A DNA stretch of 64,000 nucleotides from an uncultured Pseudomonadota bacterium (GTDB lineage: Bacteria; Pseudomonadota; Gammaproteobacteria; Steroidobacterales; Steroidobacteraceae): positions 10,068-74,067 of the forward strand of contig CAMLGF010000013.1 of the NCBI GenBank assembly GCA_946479515.1. The letters run 5' to 3'. Shown here piece by piece: positions 33,165 through 41,927 of the stretch (positions are counted from its first letter, which is position 1; each line of letters begins with the position of its first letter). The translations under genes were made by a program, and so were the position numbers. The notes below the pieces were generated by a model, which saw only the letters and a list, made by a program, of their open reading frames with translations, searched no databases and had not been told where the DNA came from.

Positions 33165-33898
33165 GCACTCCCGAGGTCGAAGCGCCCGCCGGCATCGTGA
33201 CCCCCAAGGACGCGGACGCCGCTTTGCCGCGCAGCGTGGCGGGCGAACTGCCACCGCAGCGTTACATCGTGGTCGAAGGGCCGATCGGCGTGGGCAAGAC
33301 CAGCCTCGCGCGGCGGCTCGGGACGACGCTCGAGGCCGAGCTGGTCCTGGAACAGGATGCGCAGAATCCGTTTCTCGAACGCTTCTACCGCAACCCCAAG
33401 GCGGGCGCCTTGCCGGCGCAGCTCTTCTTCCTGTTCCAGCGCGCGCAGCAGATGGGCTCGCTGCAGCAGCAGGACCTGTTCGCGCCGCGCCGGGTCGCGG
33501 ACTATCTATTCGAGAAGGACCGGCTGTTTGCCTCGCTGACGTTGGACAGCGCCGAGATGGTGCTGTACGAGCAGGTGGCCTCGCGCCTGGCCGTGGATCC
33601 TCCCAGGCCCGATCTCGTCGTCTATCTGCAGGCGCCGGTGGAAACGCTGTTGCAGCGAATCGCCCGGCGGGGCATCGGCTACGAGACTTCCGGAATAGAC
33701 GCCGCCTACCTGTCGCGGCTCAATGACGCCTACGCGCGCTTCTTCCACGAGTACGACCGCGCGCCGCTGCTCATCGTGAATGCGTCGAACATCGACCCGG
33801 TGCAGAACCAGGCGGACTTCGACGAGCTGGTGGGCGCCATCCGCCGCATGAAGAAGGGCCGCATGTACTACAACCCGCTGCGCCACAGTACCATCTAG
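33161..33898 (+). CDS. Deoxynucleoside kinase (dNK family)
   Basis: The 245-residue protein should phosphorylate deoxynucleosides for salvage. After a 30-residue extension, Walker A (GPIGVGKTS) begins at residue 40. QNPFLERFYRNPKAGALPAQLFFLFQRAQQM and YLFEKDRLFA match the dNK family substrate region, and LVVYLQAPVETLLQRIARRGI includes the lid. The start is GTG at 33161 overlapping the folK stop. Placement between folK and panB is common in gammaproteobacteria. The preferred base (dA/dG or dC) is not evident. Confidence 0.87.
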   Translation: MSTPEVEAPAGIVTPKDADAALPRSVAGELPPQRYIVVEGPIGVGKTSLARRLGTTLEAELVLEQDAQNPFLERFYRNPKAGALPAQLFFLFQRAQQMGSLQQQDLFAPRRVADYLFEKDRLFASLTLDSAEMVLYEQVASRLAVDPPRPDLVVYLQAPVETLLQRIARRGIGYETSGIDAAYLSRLNDAYARFFHEYDRAPLLIVNASNIDPVQNQADFDELVGAIRRMKKGRMYYNPLRHSTI

Positions 33899-33921
33899 CC
33901 TGTCAGGCCTTGGGGGGGTTC

Positions 33922-34755
33922 ATGTACACACATCTCGAGCAACGCGATTCCACCCGTCCGCCGGTCTCGCTGGGCACGCTGGCGAAGATGAAGCACGACC
34001 GGGAGAAGATCGCCGCCATCACCTGCTACGACGCCAGCTTCGCCGTGCTCTGCGACAACGCGGACGCCGACGTGGTGCTGGTGGGCGATTCGCTCGGCAT
34101 GGTGCTGCAGGGTCACGACACCACGGTGCCGGTGACCATGGATGACATCGTCTATCACTGCAAGGCCGTGGCGCGCGGCCTGCATCGACCCTTCCTGATG
34201 GCGGACCTGCCATTCGCGAGCTATCCGACGCGCGACGTGGCCTTGCGCAATTCCGTGCGGCTCATGCAGGAGGGCAACGTTGCGATGGTCAAGCTCGAGA
34301 GCGGCCCCAACCAGCTGGAGATCGTCGAATTCCTGGCGCGCCACGACATCGCCGTGTGCGCGCACCTGGGCTTGAAGCCGCAGTCCGTACACAAGACCGG
34401 CGGCTTTCGCGTGCAGGGCCGCGAGGCCGAGGCCGCGCGGCGCATGCTCGAGAGCGCCAGATCGCTGGAGTCCGCCGGCGCCGACATCGTGCTGCTGGAG
34501 TGCATCCCTTCCGAGCTAGGCAAGACGATCACCGGCGCGCTGGAGGTGCCGGTCATCGGCATCGGCGCGGGCCCGCACACCGACGGCCAGATTCTCGTGC
34601 TCTACGACGTGCTCGACATCACCTCGGGGCGCAAGCCGCGCTTCGTGAAGAACTTCATGGAGGGCGCGACTTCCAATCTCGATGCGCTGCAGCGCTACGT
34701 GCGGGCCGTGAAGACTGGCAGCTACCCGGCTCCCGAGCACGAGTTCAAGGCTTGA
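33922..34755 (+). CDS. panB: 3-methyl-2-oxobutanoate hydroxymethyltransferase
   Basis: PanB adds a hydroxymethyl group from methylene-tetrahydrofolate to 2-oxoisovalerate, the first committed step to pantothenate. The 277-residue TIM-barrel protein shows ITCYDASFA, VVLVGDSLGMVLQGHDTT (metal-binding Asp), LMADLPFASY and the catalytic region LECIPSELGKTIT. ATG 33922 is preceded by a G-run (TGGGGGGG) as ribosome-binding site. It lies between folK-dNK, which supply folate, and panC; the coupling of folate and pantothenate genes makes metabolic sense. Confidence 0.96.
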   Translation: MYTHLEQRDSTRPPVSLGTLAKMKHDREKIAAITCYDASFAVLCDNADADVVLVGDSLGMVLQGHDTTVPVTMDDIVYHCKAVARGLHRPFLMADLPFASYPTRDVALRNSVRLMQEGNVAMVKLESGPNQLEIVEFLARHDIAVCAHLGLKPQSVHKTGGFRVQGREAEAARRMLESARSLESAGADIVLLECIPSELGKTITGALEVPVIGIGAGPHTDGQILVLYDVLDITSGRKPRFVKNFMEGATSNLDALQRYVRAVKTGSYPAPEHEFKA

Positions 34756-34784
34756 AGGCCACGCTCCAGGGCGGATCCTCCGGG

Positions 34785-35636
34785 ATGCAGACCGCCACGA
34801 CCATTTCCCAGGTGCGCGCGCAGGTCGCCGCCTGGCACCTGCAGAAGCAGCGCGTGGTGTTCGTGCCGACCATGGGCAACCTGCATGCGGGCCACGTCAG
34901 CCTGATCGACGCGGCGCGCGCGCACGGCGACCGCTTCGTCGCCAGCATTTTCGTGAACCCGATGCAGTTTGGTCCCAACGAGGATTTCGCGCACTATCCG
35001 CGCACGCCCGCCCAGGACGCGCAGATGCTCGCCGCCGCGGGCTGCGATCTCATGTTCATGCCCGAGGTGGGTGAGATCTATCCCAACGGCGCCGACCAGG
35101 CGACGCGCGTGGAGGTGCCCGGCATTTCGGACATCCTCTGCGGTGAGTTCCGGCCCGGGCATTTTCAGGGCGTCGCGACCGTGGTCGCCAAGCTCTTCCA
35201 CATCGTCGATCCGGACGTCGCCATCTTCGGCGAGAAGGATTTCCAGCAGCTCACCGTGATCCGGCGCATGGTCGCGGACCTGTGCCTGCGCGTGCAGATC
35301 GTGGGCGCGCCCACCGTGCGCGAGAACGACGGCCTGGCCATGAGCTCGCGCAATCAGTACCTGGACGCCGCGCAGCGCAAGCTCGCGCCGGCTATCTACC
35401 GGCAGCTCAGCCAGGCGGTGGCCGCGCTGCAGGCCGGCGCGCGGGATTTCGCGAGCATCGAGGCCGCCGGGCGGACCGCTCTGGACGGCCTGGGTTTTCG
35501 CACCGATTACTTCAGCGTGCGCGATGCGCGCACGCTCGCGCCCGCGACGCCGGCCACGCGGCATTTCGTCGTGCTCACCGCCTCCCGGCTCGGCAAGGCC
35601 CGGCTCATCGACAACCTGCAATGGCAGGTGGGCTAG
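34785..35636 (+). CDS. panC: Pantothenate synthetase
   Basis: PanC joins pantoate and beta-alanine using ATP. The 283-residue protein has VVFVPTMGNLHAGHVSLI (HIGH-like nucleotide motif), VASIFVNPMQFGPNEDF, GEFRPGHFQGVATVV and the C-terminal KMSKS-like loop AMSSRNQYLD. ATG 34785 is chosen; an in-frame TTG at 34752 would overlap the panB stop. The stop codon overlaps that of convergent queG by the 4-bp palindrome CTAG. Confidence 0.96.
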   Translation: MQTATTISQVRAQVAAWHLQKQRVVFVPTMGNLHAGHVSLIDAARAHGDRFVASIFVNPMQFGPNEDFAHYPRTPAQDAQMLAAAGCDLMFMPEVGEIYPNGADQATRVEVPGISDILCGEFRPGHFQGVATVVAKLFHIVDPDVAIFGEKDFQQLTVIRRMVADLCLRVQIVGAPTVRENDGLAMSSRNQYLDAAQRKLAPAIYRQLSQAVAALQAGARDFASIEAAGRTALDGLGFRTDYFSVRDARTLAPATPATRHFVVLTASRLGKARLIDNLQWQVG

Positions 35637-36718
35637 GCCACGCACGCGCGGCGTGCGAGTTCCGCGCGCGCCCACGCCACGTGTTCGCGCACCAGTTCCG
35701 ACGGGTCGTCCGCGCGCGCCGCGAGCGCGGCCTGGTTTTCCGCGGTGGCCGGTGCATTGCCCAGTGCCACGGCGATGTTGCGCAGCCATCTCTCATGGCC
35801 GATGCGCCGGATGGCCGAGCCTTCGGTGCGCGCGAGGAATTGCTCTTCGGTCCAGGCGAACAGCTCGCTGAGGCGTGATCGGTCGAGCTCGTGGCGCACC
35901 TTGAAATCGGGGTGCGCGGCGGCGCGCGCGAACTTGTTCCAGGGACACACCAGCTGGCAGTCGTCGCAGCCGTAGATGCGATTGCCCACCAGCCGGCGCA
36001 GCTCCGCCGGAATCGCGCCATGCAACTCGATGGTGAGGTAGGAGATGCAGCGGCGCGCGTCCAGGCGATGCGGAGCGACGATGGCGCCGGTGGGGCAGGC
36101 GGGGATGCAGGCCGAGCACGAGCCGCAATGCGCGCTCGCCGGCGCGTCCACGGGCAGCGGCAGGTCGGTGAGTATTTCGCCGATGAAGAAATACGAGCCC
36201 GCGTCGCGCGCGATGAGATTGGTGTGCTTGCCGATCCAGCCGATGCCGGCATTGCGCGCCAGCGCCTTCTCCAGCACCGGTCCGGAGTCGACGAACACCC
36301 GATAGCCCATCGGCCCCACGCGCGCGACGATGTCATCACACAACCCCTGCAGGGCATTGCGCATCAATCGGTGATAGTCGCGTCCCAGCGCATAGCGCGA
36401 CACGTAGCCGCGGTCCGGGTCCGCGAGCGCGTCGAGCGCATCATGGGCATCCGCAGGCCAGTAGTTCAGTCGTGCCGACAGCACGCGTACGGTGCCCGGC
36501 ACCAATTCCTGGGGTCGGCTGCGCCGCGTGCCGTGGCGCGCCATGTAGCCCATCTCGCCGTGCATGCCGGCCGAGAGCCAGCGATCGAGGCGTTCGGCGT
36601 CGAGCGACAGATCCACGCCGGCCACGCCCAGCGCGTCGAAGCCGCGCGCTCGTGCCATCGCCTCGAGCTCCTGCCGGAGCGCCGCGAGCATGGAATCCGT
36701 TGGGGCAGCGCGGTTCAT
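35633..36718 (-). CDS. queG: Epoxyqueuosine reductase
   Basis: QueG does the last step of queuosine synthesis in tRNA, using cobalamin and two 4Fe-4S clusters. The 361-residue protein has the ferredoxin-like cluster motif CGSCSACIPACPTGAI and the second set CDDCQLVCPWNKFA, with Arg/Asp-rich segments typical of the family. A HEAT-like C-terminal region follows (ALGNAPATAENQAALAARADDPSELVREHVAWA). TATACT lies 11 nt before the ATG on the minus strand, sharing an AT box with the divergent nnrDE gene. Confidence 0.95.
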   Translation of the reverse strand: MNRAAPTDSMLAALRQELEAMARARGFDALGVAGVDLSLDAERLDRWLSAGMHGEMGYMARHGTRRSRPQELVPGTVRVLSARLNYWPADAHDALDALADPDRGYVSRYALGRDYHRLMRNALQGLCDDIVARVGPMGYRVFVDSGPVLEKALARNAGIGWIGKHTNLIARDAGSYFFIGEILTDLPLPVDAPASAHCGSCSACIPACPTGAIVAPHRLDARRCISYLTIELHGAIPAELRRLVGNRIYGCDDCQLVCPWNKFARAAAHPDFKVRHELDRSRLSELFAWTEEQFLARTEGSAIRRIGHERWLRNIAVALGNAPATAENQAALAARADDPSELVREHVAWARAELARRACVA

Positions 36719-36731
36719 GGGGTCGGGCCAG

Positions 36732-36737
36732 TATAAT
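36732..36737 (+). promoter_or_regulatory. Possible -10 box of nnrDE (leaderless start)
   Basis: TATAAT, a perfect -10 hexamer, ends 7 nt before the ATG at 36745, so transcription would begin at the start codon. There is no Shine-Dalgarno sequence. The same AT-rich patch reads TATACT on the minus strand and can serve queG. The plus-strand -35 region is poor. Confidence 0.45.
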
Positions 36738-36744
36738 TGCCCGC

Positions 36745-38259
36745 ATGGACCGGCCGACCGCCATCTATTCCGCCGCGCAGGTTCGCGCGCTCGATGCGTG
36801 GGAGATCGAACAACGGCACGTGCCCTCGTTCACCCTGATGACGCGCGCGGCGGAAGAGGCACTGAAAATCCTGCGCGGCCGCTGGCCGCAGGCGCGCCGC
36901 ATCGGCGTGGTCTGCGGTGCCGGCAACAATGGCGGCGACGGCTATGTGCTCGCGCGGCTGGCCCGGGCGGCGGGCCTCGAGGTGCGCGTGCTGGCCGCGG
37001 TGCCGCCCGACAAGCTCGCTGGCGATGCGCGCCGCGCGCAGGCCGAATGGCTGGCCGCGGGCGGCGTGACGCAGCCGTTCGCGGCATCCGACCTCGCGGG
37101 CTGCGACGTGATCGTCGATGGCTTGTTAGGCATCGGCCTGCAGGGTGCGCCGCGCCCGCAGACCCTGGCCGTGATTCGCGCGATCAACGCCGCCGGGTCG
37201 CCGGTGCTGGCGCTGGACATTCCTTCCGGGGTCGACGCCGATTCCGGCGCCGTGCGCGAGGCGGCCGTGCGGGCCGAGCTCACGGTATGTTTCGTCGCGC
37301 TGAAGTCCGGCTTGTTCCTCGGCGACGGGCCCGAGCATGCCGGCGTGGTGCTGCTCGAGGACCTGGGCGTGGCCGCGCCGGGTCTGCCACAGTTCGCGCC
37401 GCTGCTGCGGCGGATCGGCGCAGCCGAGCTGGCGGCGCATCTGCCGCGCCGCGCGCGCGCCGCCCACAAGGGCACTCATGGCCGCGTGCTCATCGTGGGC
37501 GGCGGTCCGGGAATGCCCGGCGCGCTGCGCCTGGCGGGCGAGGCCGCGCTGCGCAGTGGCGCCGGTCTGGTCACCGTGGCCGGCGCTCCGGAGAACCTGC
37601 TGCCGGTGATGTCCACGCGGCCCGAGCTCATCTATCTACCGGCCGATGGTGGCGCGGCGCTCGACGAGGCATTGGCCGCCGCCACGGTGGTCGCCATCGG
37701 TCCCGGCCTGGGCCGTGGTGATTGGGCGCAACGCCTGTGGTCGCGCGTGCAGCAGCTGCGGCAGGTGCCCGTGGTCGCCGATGCAGACGCGCTCAACCTG
37801 CTGGCCAGGGAGCCCGTGCGACTGCCCGCGAACTGGATACTCACGCCGCATCCGGGCGAGGCGGCGCGGTTGTTGGCCGCGGACACGGCGGCGGTGCAGG
37901 GGGATCGACTTGCGGCCGTACGCGATCTGCACGCGCGTTACGGGGCGGTGGCCGTCCTCAAGGGGGCGGGGACGCTGGTCGCGGGCACGGTCGGCGACAC
38001 CGTCGAGCTCTCGATCTGCGATCGCGGCAATCCCGGCATGGCCACGGCGGGCATGGGCGACGTGCTGACGGGGGTCATCAGCGGCCTGCTGGCGCAACTC
38101 GCCGGCGGCGCGGTGGCGACGGCCGCGGATGCCCTGCGCGCGGCGCGCCTCGGTGTGCTGGTGCACGCGCTGGCCGGCGACGCGGCGGCGCAGGGCGGAC
38201 AGCGCGGGCTCATCGCCAGCGATGTGATCGCCGAGCTGCGCGGATGGGTGAATCCGTGA
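36745..38259 (+). CDS. nnr: Bifunctional NAD(P)HX epimerase / ADP-dependent NAD(P)HX dehydratase
   Basis: This enzyme repairs hydrated NAD(P)H. The 504-residue protein joins an N-terminal YjeF epimerase domain (about 1-215; GVVCGAGNNGGDGYVLARLA, LALDIPSGVDADSG) to a C-terminal ribokinase-like dehydratase domain (about 225-500; KGTHGRVLIVGGGPGMPGALRLA, catalytic GNPGMATAGMGDVLTG). ATG 36745 is favoured by domain start and the -10 box. In E. coli the same gene (yjeF) also precedes tsaE. Its stop overlaps the tsaE GTG. Confidence 0.95.
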   Translation: MDRPTAIYSAAQVRALDAWEIEQRHVPSFTLMTRAAEEALKILRGRWPQARRIGVVCGAGNNGGDGYVLARLARAAGLEVRVLAAVPPDKLAGDARRAQAEWLAAGGVTQPFAASDLAGCDVIVDGLLGIGLQGAPRPQTLAVIRAINAAGSPVLALDIPSGVDADSGAVREAAVRAELTVCFVALKSGLFLGDGPEHAGVVLLEDLGVAAPGLPQFAPLLRRIGAAELAAHLPRRARAAHKGTHGRVLIVGGGPGMPGALRLAGEAALRSGAGLVTVAGAPENLLPVMSTRPELIYLPADGGAALDEALAAATVVAIGPGLGRGDWAQRLWSRVQQLRQVPVVADADALNLLAREPVRLPANWILTPHPGEAARLLAADTAAVQGDRLAAVRDLHARYGAVAVLKGAGTLVAGTVGDTVELSICDRGNPGMATAGMGDVLTGVISGLLAQLAGGAVATAADALRAARLGVLVHALAGDAAAQGGQRGLIASDVIAELRGWVNP

Positions 38260-38708
38260 GATCCACCGGCGTCTGGCTGACGCGCAGCGGCGAAGAAACC
38301 GAAGCGCTGGGCGCGGAATTGTTGGGCGGCAAGCCCGGCGCGCGCGCTCCCTGCCGCGTGATCACGCTGTCCGGCGATCTCGGCGCGGGCAAATCGACCT
38401 TCGCGCGCGGCGCGCTGCGCGCGCTCGGGGCGACGGGCTCGTTGAAGAGCCCGAGTTATATGTTGATGGAGCTCTACGACCTGCCGCCGCTGAACGTGGT
38501 GCACCTCGACCTGTACCGCCTGCGCGATCCGGAGGAACTGGAGAATCTCGGGCTCGCGGACTTTCATCGTCCCGGCTATCTGTGGCTCATCGAATGGCCG
38601 GAACGAGCGGCTGGCCGGCTGCCGCCCGCCGATCTGGGATTCGTCTTTTCCTTCGCAAATGACGGGCATCGCATCGAGAGGATTGAATTTGTTGCGGCGA
38701 AAAAGTAA
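38256..38708 (+). CDS. tsaE: tRNA threonylcarbamoyladenosine synthesis ATPase TsaE
   Basis: TsaE is the ATPase that drives turnover of TsaBD during t6A37 modification of ANN-decoding tRNAs. The 150-residue protein has Walker A (GDLGAGKSTFARG), then SLKSPSYMLMELY with the switch region and VVHLDLYRLRDPEELENLGLADF, the Walker B-like segment. GTG 38256 overlaps the nnr stop; an in-frame ATG at 38244 would add four residues and is a reasonable alternative. amiB follows after 17 bp. Confidence 0.94.
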   Translation: MRSTGVWLTRSGEETEALGAELLGGKPGARAPCRVITLSGDLGAGKSTFARGALRALGATGSLKSPSYMLMELYDLPPLNVVHLDLYRLRDPEELENLGLADFHRPGYLWLIEWPERAAGRLPPADLGFVFSFANDGHRIERIEFVAAKK

Positions 38709-38725
38709 ATTCCCCTGTAGATCTG

Positions 38726-40018
38726 ATGCTGAACTCCATGATGGGGAAGGGTTTTTTGAGACCGCATCGTTCAAAAAACTTTCTGGAGAAGCTAGCTCTG
38801 CTGACCGTTTTGCTGGCGAGCGCCGCAGGCAGCACGGCCAATCTCCGCGCCGCTGAAGTCCGCGCGGTGCGCATGGCCGCATCCGACACCGGCACTCGCG
38901 TCGTCCTCGATCTCACCGCGCCCGTCAAATACAAGGCTTTCCTGCTCGACAACCCGGGCCGCGTGGTGCTGGACGTGAAGCGCGCCCATCTGAAAAGCGG
39001 GCAGGCATTGCCCGCGGTGAGCAAGGATTCACCCGAAGGGGTGATCACCGCGACGCGCTCGGGGCGGCTGCCCGACAACGGGCTGCGCCTGGTATTCGAA
39101 GTCGCGGGCAGGGTCAGCATCCAGACCTCCACGGCCGGCCCCGCCGGTGACGCGGATCATCGGCTGATTCTCGACATCAACGGTTCCCCCGCGGTGGCGG
39201 TGACGCCCAGGGCGCCGCCGCAGCCCATGGCCATCCGCCCGGCGCACGCGCCCGCGGAAAGCGGTCGCGACATCATCATCGCCGTGGATGCGGGGCATGG
39301 CGGCGTGGATCCGGGAGCTTCGGGCCGGCGCGGCTCGCGCGAGAAGGACATCGTGCTTGCGGTGGCCAAACTGCTGGCCGCGCGCATCAACCAGGAACCC
39401 GGCATGAAGGCCGTGCTCACACGCGACGGCGATTACTTCATCACGCTGCAGGAACGGACGCGGCGGGCGCGCCGGGCGAAGGCGGACCTGTTCGTGTCCA
39501 TCCACGCCGATGCCATCGCCGATCCGCACGTGTCGGGGTCGTCCGTGTACATCCTGTCCGAGCGCGGCGCGACCTCGGAAGCCGCGCGCTGGCTGGCGGA
39601 GAGCGAGAACGCCGCCGATCTCAAGGGCGGCGTGGCGCTCGCCGACAAGGATCCGGTGATCCAGGGCGTGCTGCTGGATCTTTCCCAGGCCGCCTCCATC
39701 GCCTCGAGCATGGTGGCCGCGGAGAACGTTCTGAAGTCGTTGCACCGGGTCGGCGAGGTGCGCAAGCCGCGGGTGCAGCAGGCCGGATTCGTGGTGCTCA
39801 AATCCCCGGACATTCCCTCCATGCTGGTGGAGACGGCCTTCATCTCCAACCGTGAGGAGGAGCGCAAGCTCAATCAGCCGGCGCATCGCCAGAAACTGGC
39901 CAGCGCCATCTTCGACGGCATCGAACAGTATTTCCAGGGCAACGCCCCCGAAGGCACGCGGCTCGCCGCCGTGCAGCGCCAGGGCGGCGGCGCCACGGCG
40001 CGGCTGGAATTGCGCTAA
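38726..40018 (+). CDS. amiB: N-acetylmuramoyl-L-alanine amidase
   Basis: This periplasmic zinc amidase cuts the peptide from peptidoglycan during septum splitting. The 430-residue protein has a signal peptide (about 1-42, with LALLTVLLASAAGSTA), an AMIN domain (about 43-150) for localisation, and an Amidase_3 domain (about 185-410). Zinc ligands are in DAGHGGVDPGA and SIHAD; the catalytic Glu is in LVETAFISN. A regulatory insertion helix (LKGGVALADKDPVIQGVLLDLSQ) is present, so EnvC/NlpD-type activation is expected. It sits between tsaE and mutL as in E. coli. Confidence 0.94.
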   Translation: MLNSMMGKGFLRPHRSKNFLEKLALLTVLLASAAGSTANLRAAEVRAVRMAASDTGTRVVLDLTAPVKYKAFLLDNPGRVVLDVKRAHLKSGQALPAVSKDSPEGVITATRSGRLPDNGLRLVFEVAGRVSIQTSTAGPAGDADHRLILDINGSPAVAVTPRAPPQPMAIRPAHAPAESGRDIIIAVDAGHGGVDPGASGRRGSREKDIVLAVAKLLAARINQEPGMKAVLTRDGDYFITLQERTRRARRAKADLFVSIHADAIADPHVSGSSVYILSERGATSEAARWLAESENAADLKGGVALADKDPVIQGVLLDLSQAASIASSMVAAENVLKSLHRVGEVRKPRVQQAGFVVLKSPDIPSMLVETAFISNREEERKLNQPAHRQKLASAIFDGIEQYFQGNAPEGTRLAAVQRQGGGATARLELR

Positions 40019-40121
40019 GTTCTCGCGCTAGGTTCTCGCGCTGGGGCCTCGCGCCAGCTCCCGTCCCGCGTTGCGACACCGTTGCCGGGAGAGGGGTCGG
40101 GCACCTACTCTGCACGGGCTC

Positions 40122-41927
40122 ATGCCCATCCGCATTCTCGATAGTCACCTCATCGACCAGATCGCCGCCGGCGAAGTCATCGAGCGCCCCGCGTCCATAG
40201 TCAAAGAGCTGGTGGAAAACAGTCTCGATGCCGGCGCGCGCAGCATCGACGTGGAGATCGAAGCGGGCGGCGTGCGTCGCACTCGGGTGCGCGACGACGG
40301 CTGGGGAATTCCGCCGGAGGAGCTGGCCCTGGCGCTGTCGCGCCATGCCACGAGCAAGATCTGCGTCGCCGACGACCTCGCGGCCATCACCACGCTGGGG
40401 TTTCGCGGCGAGGCTCTGCCGTCCATCGCCTCGGTGTCGCGCTTCGAGATCACATCGCGTCACGCGCAGGCCGAGCACGCGGCGAGCGTGTCGGTGGACG
40501 CGGGCGTGCTGGGCGAGGTGCGGCCGGCCGCGCATCCGGCGGGCACCACCATCGAAGTTCGCGACCTGTTCTTCAATCTGCCCGCGCGGCGCAAGTTCCT
40601 GCGCAGCGAGGTCACCGAACAGGGCCACATCGTGCGGCTGCTCGAACGCCTGGCGCTGTCGCGCCACGACGTGGCGTTCCGACTGCGCTCCGCCGCACGC
40701 ACCTTGCTCGATACCGCCGCCGGCAGCGGCGAACACGATGCGACGCGGCTCGCGCGCGTGGTGGGCCGGGAATTCGTCGAGCGCAGCCTGGACGTGGACC
40801 ATTCCGCCGGGCCGGTGCGCGTGCATGGATGGATCGGCGTACCGGCGGCGGCGCGCGCCACGTCCGACCTGCAGTACTGGTTCGTCAACGGCCGCGCGGT
40901 TCGCGACCGCCTGCTGATGAATGCCGTGCGTCTCGGTTATCGCGACGTGCTGTATGGCGGACGCCAGCCCGCGTACGTGCTCTACCTCGAGATCGATCCG
41001 GCGCTGGTGGACGTGAACGCGCATCCGCAGAAGCTGGAAGTGCGCTTCCGCGACAGCCGTCAGATCCACGACTTCGTGTTCCGTGCCGTGGAACGCAAGC
41101 TGAGCGGGACGAAACCCGGCGTCAGCGTCGTGACTCCCGTGCAGGCCAACGACGTGCAGTACACGGGCGCGCTGCCCTTGACCTCCGGCAATTCTGCGCC
41201 GGGGATCTGGGGCTTGGCCGATGCACTGCGTGGCGTGAGCCAGGAACCCCGGCCGCACGTGGCGGAAGCGGGCGCCGAGGAGGCGCCGGGCGCGCTCGGA
41301 TATCCGGCGGCACCGCCGGGCGCCAGCGAGGGCACCGGGCCTCTGGGTACGGCGCCTTTGGGCACGGCGCTCGCGCAGGTGCACGGCATCTACATCCTGG
41401 CGCAGAACGAGCAGGGCCTGGTGCTGGTGGACATGCACGCCGCGCACGAGCGCGTGCTGTATGAACGGCTGAAGGCCGAAGCCGGACGCGTGGCGACGCA
41501 GCTGCTGCTGGCGCCGGTCACCGTCGAGCTCAAGGTGGACGAGGTCGACGCGCTGCTCGAGCACCGCGTGCAATGGGCGAACGCCGGCTTCGACATCGAG
41601 CGGCTGTCACCCGGCTCGGTCGTGGTGCGCTCGGTGCCTGCGCTGATGCCACGCGAGGACATCGCGGCGCTGGTCCACGAGGTGGTCGCCGACGTGGCGA
41701 CGGACGGGGGCACGCATCATCTCGACGGCGCCACCGATCGGTTGCTCGGCACCATCGCCTGCCGCTCGGCCGTCCACGCGCATCGGCGCCTCACGCTGCC
41801 CGAGATGAACGCGCTCTTGCGGCAGATGGAAGCGACGCCGCGCGCGGACCAGTGCAATCACGGTCGTCCCACCTGGACGCAGGTGAGCCTGCAGGAGCTC
41901 GACCGGATGTTCCTGCGCGGACGATGA
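40122..41927 (+). CDS. mutL: DNA mismatch repair protein MutL (endonuclease type)
   Basis: MutL couples mismatch recognition by MutS to strand incision. The 601-residue protein has the GHKL ATPase (ELVENSLDAGA, DDGWGI, TLGFRGEAL), a linker near 350-420 and a C-terminal dimerisation domain. That domain holds DMHAAHERVLYE near 436, matching the nuclease motif DQHA(X)2E(X)4E, plus ACRSAVHA, QCNHGRPTW near 578 and a final FLRGR. E. coli MutL lacks these. The protein therefore probably nicks DNA itself and the cell does not need MutH. Confidence 0.95.
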   Translation: MPIRILDSHLIDQIAAGEVIERPASIVKELVENSLDAGARSIDVEIEAGGVRRTRVRDDGWGIPPEELALALSRHATSKICVADDLAAITTLGFRGEALPSIASVSRFEITSRHAQAEHAASVSVDAGVLGEVRPAAHPAGTTIEVRDLFFNLPARRKFLRSEVTEQGHIVRLLERLALSRHDVAFRLRSAARTLLDTAAGSGEHDATRLARVVGREFVERSLDVDHSAGPVRVHGWIGVPAAARATSDLQYWFVNGRAVRDRLLMNAVRLGYRDVLYGGRQPAYVLYLEIDPALVDVNAHPQKLEVRFRDSRQIHDFVFRAVERKLSGTKPGVSVVTPVQANDVQYTGALPLTSGNSAPGIWGLADALRGVSQEPRPHVAEAGAEEAPGALGYPAAPPGASEGTGPLGTAPLGTALAQVHGIYILAQNEQGLVLVDMHAAHERVLYERLKAEAGRVATQLLLAPVTVELKVDEVDALLEHRVQWANAGFDIERLSPGSVVVRSVPALMPREDIAALVHEVVADVATDGGTHHLDGATDRLLGTIACRSAVHAHRRLTLPEMNALLRQMEATPRADQCNHGRPTWTQVSLQELDRMFLRGR

